Made by a program: the position numbers and the translations under genes. The notes under the pieces are model-generated. The model was not told where the DNA came from. It made no database searches and was given only the letters and a program-made list of their open reading frames with translations. Shown piece after piece: positions 6,745 to 9,386 of a stretch of DNA of 9,386 bases. This stretch comes from Planctomycetota bacterium (GTDB taxonomy: Bacteria > Planctomycetota > MHYJ01 > JACPRB01), in the NCBI GenBank assembly GCA_023261405.1, contig JAHFOZ010000188.1, positions 1 to 9,386 of the forward strand, in the 5' to 3' direction. Numbering within the stretch: position 1 is the stretch's first letter; every line of letters begins with the position of its first letter.

Positions 6745-7353
6745 TCAGGTCGACGACGATCCCGCGGTGCCGGCCACGCCCGCAAGCAGGCGATCGATCG
6801 TCATACCCACCTGTGAACGCGCGGCGGGCCGGTCTTCCGACTGTGCGATCACGCGCCCTGCAACGTTCAACGCGCCCATCAGCATCTGGGCGGTCGATTC
6901 GATCGCTGGATCGTCTCTTCGGATGGCGCGCAGACGATCAACGAAGAACCCCAGCCCATACTCGCGATTGAGCTTGCACCAAGCATCCCAGCCGAGCACG
7001 GCGGGTGAGTCCAGCACGACAATACGGCCGACCTCGTCCTCGGTGCACGCATCGAGGTATGCGTGACAGGCCGCCCGGAGCCGGGCCACCCCGTCCCCGG
7101 GCTGCGAAGCCGCTGCGATGAGACGCTCCTGGATCGCCTGCTCGATCTGCTCCACGACTCCGCGGAAAAGCTCTTGTTTGTCCCGAAAGTGGTGGTAAAG
7201 GGCGCCCTTGGTGAGACCGGCAGCCTGCACGATTTCGTCCACCGAGACATCGGGAAATCCGCGGCGCGCAAACAGGCGTCGCGCCGTAGCGATGAGGGTC
7301 GCACGGGTGGCGTCGGCTTGCTCGTCTCTCGTTCGTTGGGGCTTGACAGACAT
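6745..7353 (-). CDS. TetR-family transcriptional repressor
   Basis: A 202-residue DNA-binding regulator. The N-terminal domain is a clear TetR helix-turn-helix: TRATLIATARRLFARRGFPDVSVDEIV followed by QAAGLTKGALYHHFRDKQELF (about residues 17-63), with the recognition helix around TKGALYHHF. The rest is the variable ligand-binding and dimerisation domain, so the inducer cannot be predicted. It is divergent from the DUF4242 gene at 7417, with 63 bases between the two start codons. The ATG at 7353 lies inside the first of two 17-bp palindromes (7350-7388), so the protein very probably represses itself as well as the divergent gene. No Shine-Dalgarno precedes the ATG; the mRNA may be leaderless or nearly so. 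The stop is directly followed by repeat copy B. Confidence 0.92.
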   Translation of the reverse strand: MSVKPQRTRDEQADATRATLIATARRLFARRGFPDVSVDEIVQAAGLTKGALYHHFRDKQELFRGVVEQIEQAIQERLIAAASQPGDGVARLRAACHAYLDACTEDEVGRIVVLDSPAVLGWDAWCKLNREYGLGFFVDRLRAIRRDDPAIESTAQMLMGALNVAGRVIAQSEDRPAARSQVGMTIDRLLAGVAGTAGSSST

Positions 7354-7371
7354 ACCGTTAGTATGTTAAAT
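7343..7371 (+). promoter_or_regulatory. Sigma-70-type promoter of the DUF4242 gene
   Basis: TTGACA (7343-7348, perfect -35) and TTAAAT (7366-7371, four of six at -10) are 17 bases apart. Transcription should start near 7378, inside the second operator, giving a leader of about 40 bases that ends in the strong ribosome site AGGAGGA (7404-7410), six bases before the ATG at 7417. Confidence 0.8.
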
Positions 7372-7388
7372 ACATACCGTTGGTATGT
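7350..7388. promoter_or_regulatory. Tandem TetR operators (two 17-bp palindromes)
   Basis: ACATACCGTTAGTATGT (7350-7366) and ACATACCGTTGGTATGT (7372-7388) differ in one central base and are separated by TAAAT, giving a 22-bp start-to-start distance, two helical turns. Each is ACATAC and GTATGT around a 5-bp centre, the usual shape of TetR-family sites. The first fills the spacer between the -35 and -10 boxes of the DUF4242 promoter and overlaps the tetR start codon; the second covers the expected transcription start. Binding would shut both genes. Confidence 0.88.
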
Positions 7389-7416
7389 AAGATAGCACTC
7401 CTTAGGAGGAGACGCA

Positions 7417-7692
7417 ATGCCCAAGTACGTGGTCGAGCGCGAGATTCCAGGGGTCGGGAAGATGTCCCCGGCCGAACTGAAGGCGATCTCTCAGAAATCG
7501 GTCGGCATTCTGCGTGATCTCGGGCCCGACATCCAGTGGGTGCAAAGCTATGTCTCCGACGACCGGATCTACTGCGTCTACAATGCGCCCAACGTTGCGA
7601 TCATCAAGAAGCACGCCGAGTGCGGCGGCTTCCCGGCGAACAGGGTCTCGCAAGTTCGGGCGATCATCGACCCGACCACGGCCGATGCTTGA
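7417..7692 (+). CDS. DUF4242 / SCO4226-like small protein (putative nickel-binding)
   Basis: A 91-residue cytoplasmic protein of the DUF4242 family, recognised by its opening PKYVVEREIPGVGKMSPAEL, by KSVGILRDLGPDIQWVQSYV, DDRIYCVYNAP, and the ending GGFPANRVSQVRAIIDPTTA. The family's characterised member, SCO4226 of Streptomyces, is a small ferredoxin-like-fold protein reported to bind nickel; members are often annotated as nickel-binding proteins. Cys and His residues in IYCVY, KKHAECGG are candidates for metal contact. The ATG at 7417 has an ideal Shine-Dalgarno (AGGAGGA, 6-base spacer). It is expressed from the TetR-controlled promoter at 7343-7371, so its level should rise sharply when the TetR ligand is present. 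Physiological role is not established. Confidence 0.88.
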   Translation: MPKYVVEREIPGVGKMSPAELKAISQKSVGILRDLGPDIQWVQSYVSDDRIYCVYNAPNVAIIKKHAECGGFPANRVSQVRAIIDPTTADA

Positions 7693-7705
7693 AGCAAGGA
7701 CGTCC

Positions 7706-7727
7706 GCCCGCCGCGGCCGGAGCGGGC
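7706..7727. repeat. GC hairpin between the DUF4242 and DUF1326 genes
   Basis: GCCCGC (7706-7711) pairs with GCGGGC (7722-7727) around a 10-nt loop, 14 bases after the DUF4242 stop. No T-tract follows directly. It may lower read-through into the DUF1326 gene or protect the upstream mRNA end; a full terminator is not supported. Confidence 0.35.
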
Positions 7728-7802
7728 TGCGGTGAATCGGCTTCGATCGCGTTGCGCGAAGGGATGTTTTTCTTTACGGGTTTATCGGATAAGGGAGGCA
7801 CG

Positions 7803-8492
7803 ATGAGCATGCTCAAGTTGCTTGGAGTATTGGTTGCGCTCGGCTTCGTGACGTCGGGTTGTGCGGCCGCCGGCCACTCGGATCCTCCAAAGGCGATGGC
7901 CAAAGCCAAGGCGCCGTACACGCTCAAGGGGGAGCAGGTTGAAGGGTGCGAGTGCACGAGCGTCTGTCCCTGTGCATTCGCCCATGACGTGACCTTCGCC
8001 GACTGCCGGGGCACCATGGCATGGCACGTCAAGGAGGGGAGATACGGCAGCACCGATCTGGCCGGAATCAATTTCGCGGTCGTGCTGACGAAGTCCGGCA
8101 AGAACGTCCCCAAGGCGATGGGATCGTGGGAAGGAGTCATCTACGTCTCGAGCAACGCCACGGCGGACCAGAAGGCCGGGGTCGTCGACTTCCTCAGCAC
8201 GAACTGGGGGAAGGCCTTCTCCAAGATCGACGTCAGGAGCGAGCCGATCGAGTTCAGGGCGGAAGGCGAGAAATACGATGTCAGGATCGGCAAGATCGCC
8301 GTGCTCAAGACGACTCCTCTTGCGGGGGCAGGCGGCAGGGCCCCGACGATCGAGCACGCCGCCTTCAGCCTCATCCCCGTGCTGCACTGCGCCACCACCA
8401 CCGAGAACACGTACGACGATGGCAAGGGGACGAAGTGGGACTTCAAGGAGCGCAATTCCTTCTTCGGTCCCTTCGACTATCGAGGGGAGTAG
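7803..8492 (+). CDS. DUF1326-domain lipoprotein
   Basis: A 229-residue exported protein. The N-terminus is a signal peptide ending in VTSGC, so Cys20 should be lipidated and the protein anchored to the membrane. The body from about residue 38 is a DUF1326 domain: GEQVEGCECTSVCPCAF holds the family's Cys cluster (C49, C51, C55, C57), followed by C68, WHVKEGRYGSTDLAGINFAV, and near the end LHCATTTENTYDDG and NSFFGPFDY. The Cys arrangement suggests metal binding or thiol chemistry, but no member has a settled function that I know. The ATG at 7803 has AGGGAGG (7792-7798) at proper spacing; a longer in-frame reading upstream lacks the signal peptide at its end. It lies 110 bases after the DUF4242 gene on the same strand, so it may share the TetR-controlled transcript or have its own promoter. 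Confidence 0.85.
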   Translation: MSMLKLLGVLVALGFVTSGCAAAGHSDPPKAMAKAKAPYTLKGEQVEGCECTSVCPCAFAHDVTFADCRGTMAWHVKEGRYGSTDLAGINFAVVLTKSGKNVPKAMGSWEGVIYVSSNATADQKAGVVDFLSTNWGKAFSKIDVRSEPIEFRAEGEKYDVRIGKIAVLKTTPLAGAGGRAPTIEHAAFSLIPVLHCATTTENTYDDGKGTKWDFKERNSFFGPFDYRGE

Positions 8493-8527
8493 GGTCGCAG
8501 ATTTCTGAGAGGGGACGGCGGCGTGAG

Positions 8528-8691
8528 GTCCCGCGGCTCCTCCCCGCCCCCTCCTTCTTCTCTTTTCCACGACAGGTGGCCCTCGCCTTCGGCTCGGGCG
8601 GGCCATGAAGGGTTCGGCCTCCTCATCCTTCGCGGCAGCGGCCTCGCACCCTGCCGCCTTCTTCGCCCCTTCCACCCCTGTTGTTTCACCT
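8528..8691 (+). repeat. Dispersed intergenic repeat, copy C (full length)
   Basis: Same element as 6577-6744, with 63 identical bases (8579-8641 = 6626-6688); the tail after 8650 has diverged more, though the end TTCCACCCCTGTTGTTTCACCT (from 8670) is kept. The hairpin at 8579-8599 is conserved. It fills most of the first half of the 401-nt gap between the DUF1326 gene and recA; the second half holds the recA control region. A weak stem (GGGAC 8512-8516 with GTCCC 8528-8532) at its left edge has no T-run. Confidence 0.9.
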
Positions 8692-8758
8692 TCCCCCGAG
8701 CGCTCTGTATGTGACCTACACCGGCACATCATGGTCCGATACTGTCTGTGGAGCCGGG

Positions 8759-8793
8759 GTTACGAAACGTAACGTGACGTTACGAAACGTAAC
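8759..8793. promoter_or_regulatory. Tandem 15-bp palindromes upstream of recA
   Basis: GTTACGAAACGTAAC occurs twice without a mismatch (8759-8773 and 8779-8793), separated by GTGAC, so the centres are 20 bp apart on the same DNA face. Each copy is GTTACG and CGTAAC around AAA. The halves facing each other (CGTAAC, GTTACG) form a third dyad. The centres lie about 104 and 84 bp upstream of the start predicted from the sigma-54-like box at 8844-8858, the usual range for enhancer sites. A repressor such as LexA would be the alternative reader. GC arms CCGGGG (8754-8759) and CCCCGG (8798-8803) flank the pair. Confidence 0.8.
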
Positions 8794-8843
8794 GCGGCCC
8801 CGGAGGGGAACCATGATTCTTGACGGGGATTGGGCTCGTCGCG

Positions 8844-8858
8844 TGGCACGCCCTTTGC
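8844..8858 (+). promoter_or_regulatory. Candidate sigma-54 (RpoN) promoter of recA
   Basis: TGGCACGCCCTTTGC matches the sigma-54 consensus TGGCACG-N4-TTGC at every fixed base, with GG and GC separated by exactly 10 bp. Only the weakly conserved base after GC (G instead of A/T) differs. Transcription would begin near 8870, leaving about 24 leader bases with the ribosome site GGAGG (8881-8885). No sigma-70 pair with 16-18 bp spacing and comparable fit was seen between 8800 and 8893. A chance match in GC-rich DNA cannot be excluded without expression data. Confidence 0.6.
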
Positions 8859-8893
8859 GTTAACCCTTGACGGGTATTTTGGAGGAGAGTCTA

Positions 8894-9386
8894 ATGATCC
8901 AGGCGATCGCGGAAAAAGTGGAAAAGGAGAGAGCCATGACGGTACAAGTCCCCCAGCGCGACGAACGCCGCACCGAAGCCCTCAAGTCGGCCCTGGCCCA
9001 GATCGAGAAGCAGTTCGGCAAGGGCTCCATCATGCGCCTCGGGGGCGACACCAAGCTCGAGATCGAGGGCATCAGCACCGGGTCCCTGGCCATCGACCTC
9101 GCCCTGGGCGGCAAGGGCGTGCCCCGCGGCCGGGTCACCGAGGTCTTCGGGCCGGAAGGCTCGGGCAAGACCACCCTCTGCCTCACCCTCATCGCCAACG
9201 CGCAGAAAGCCGGCGGCTCCGCCCTCTTCATCGACGCGGAGCACGCGCTCGACCCCACCTACGCCGGGAAGCTCGGGGTCAACCTCGACGACCTCCTCCT
9301 CAACCAGCCCGACAGCGGCGAGCAGGCCCTCGAGATCGCCGACACCATGGTCCGTTCCGCCAGCCTGGACATCATCGTCATCGACT
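8894..9386 (+). CDS. recA: Recombinase RecA, 3' end outside window
   Basis: RecA forms filaments on single-stranded DNA, catalyses strand exchange and triggers LexA self-cleavage in the SOS response. 164 codons are visible, about the first half. EALKSALAQIEKQFGKGSIMRLG (split at residues 28-50) is the classic N-terminal block; Walker A is GPEGSGKT (86-93); FIDAEHALDP (112-121) carries the catalytic Glu region; NQPDSGEQALEI (137-148) and LDIIVID (158-164, Walker B) follow. Two starts are possible: ATG 8894 with GGAGG eight bases upstream, and ATG 8936 with AAGGAG about seven bases upstream. The second gives an N-terminus closer to the usual RecA length; the first is listed because its ribosome site is as good. 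The upstream region holds a sigma-54-like promoter and tandem palindromes. Confidence 0.97.
   Translation, partial: MIQAIAEKVEKERAMTVQVPQRDERRTEALKSALAQIEKQFGKGSIMRLGGDTKLEIEGISTGSLAIDLALGGKGVPRGRVTEVFGPEGSGKTTLCLTLIANAQKAGGSALFIDAEHALDPTYAGKLGVNLDDLLLNQPDSGEQALEIADTMVRSASLDIIVID

Noticed and set aside
7536..7802. N-terminal extension of the DUF1326 protein into the DUF4242 gene
   Set aside because: The extension overlaps another gene in a different frame; the ATG at 7803 has a good ribosome site and starts a proper lipoprotein signal peptide.
8709..8729. ATGTG-N11-CACAT inverted repeat upstream of the recA dyads
   Set aside because: Only five base pairs with a long spacer, no match to a known site; likely chance.
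8477..8732. Small minus-strand frames across repeat copy C (and copies A and B) giving MARPSRRRG-like peptides
   Set aside because: The minus strand of copies B and C shares a PFMARPSRRRG reading, with AGGAGG about 13 bases before the ATG, but frames differ in length, extend into unrelated flanks and copy A breaks off after MAR. It is more likely a consequence of the DNA repeat than a gene family.
8820..8872. TTGACG sequences upstream of recA as sigma-70 -35 boxes
   Set aside because: Neither TTGACG (8820-8825, 8867-8872) has a plausible -10 box at 16-18 bp, and the second would place the start inside the gene.
8860..9258. Minus-strand frames opposite recA
   Set aside because: The plus strand encodes an unmistakable RecA with Walker A; the antisense frames have no motifs.

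Overview
The window is a high-GC stretch of bacterial chromosome. Lipoprotein signals, a periplasmic-type sulfatase and a complete polyamine importer suggest a didermic environmental bacterium. The mix of sulfatase, a site resembling a sigma-54 promoter, and RecA sequence would suit Planctomycetota, Acidobacteriota, Myxococcota or a related uncultured lineage, but the phylum cannot be fixed from this window. I see no rRNA, tRNA, CRISPR array, transposase, integrase or phage gene.

Layout. (1) 738-1, minus: 5' part of a secreted formylglycine-type sulfatase, cut by the window edge; an 11-bp inverted repeat lies just upstream. (2) 739-1021: divergent intergenic region ending in copy A of a dispersed repeat. 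(3) 1022-2215, plus: membrane M50-type metalloprotease fused to a helical, TPR-like tail, with visibly more AT-rich codons than its neighbours. (4) 2310-2945, plus: multi-pass membrane protein of unknown function whose 3' end overlaps potD tail to tail. (5) 6435-2899, minus: a compact potABCD spermidine/putrescine ABC transporter operon in which all three junctions are 4-nt stop/start overlaps. (6) 6436-6744 (309 nt, no gene): potA promoter candidate, a palindrome over its -10, a GC hairpin and repeat copy B. (7) 7353-6745, minus, a TetR regulator, divergent from (8) 7417-7692, plus, a DUF4242/SCO4226-like small protein, followed by 7803-8492, plus, a DUF1326 lipoprotein. The tetR/DUF4242 gap holds two 17-bp operators placed exactly on a sigma-70 promoter. 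(9) 8493-8893 (401 nt, no gene): repeat copy C, tandem 15-bp palindromes and a sigma-54-like promoter, leading into (10) recA, plus, cut by the right edge.

How the parts work together. PotA-D form one polyamine importer: PotD binds substrate, PotB/PotC form the channel and PotA hydrolyses ATP. TetR very probably represses itself and the DUF4242 gene, perhaps also the DUF1326 gene, forming a small metal- or stress-responsive unit. The recA upstream region looks like an activator-dependent sigma-54 promoter with a two-site enhancer, which would be unusual for recA. The same intergenic repeat occurs three times in 8 kb in one orientation, always outside genes, and is the most noticeable structure not explained by the genes.
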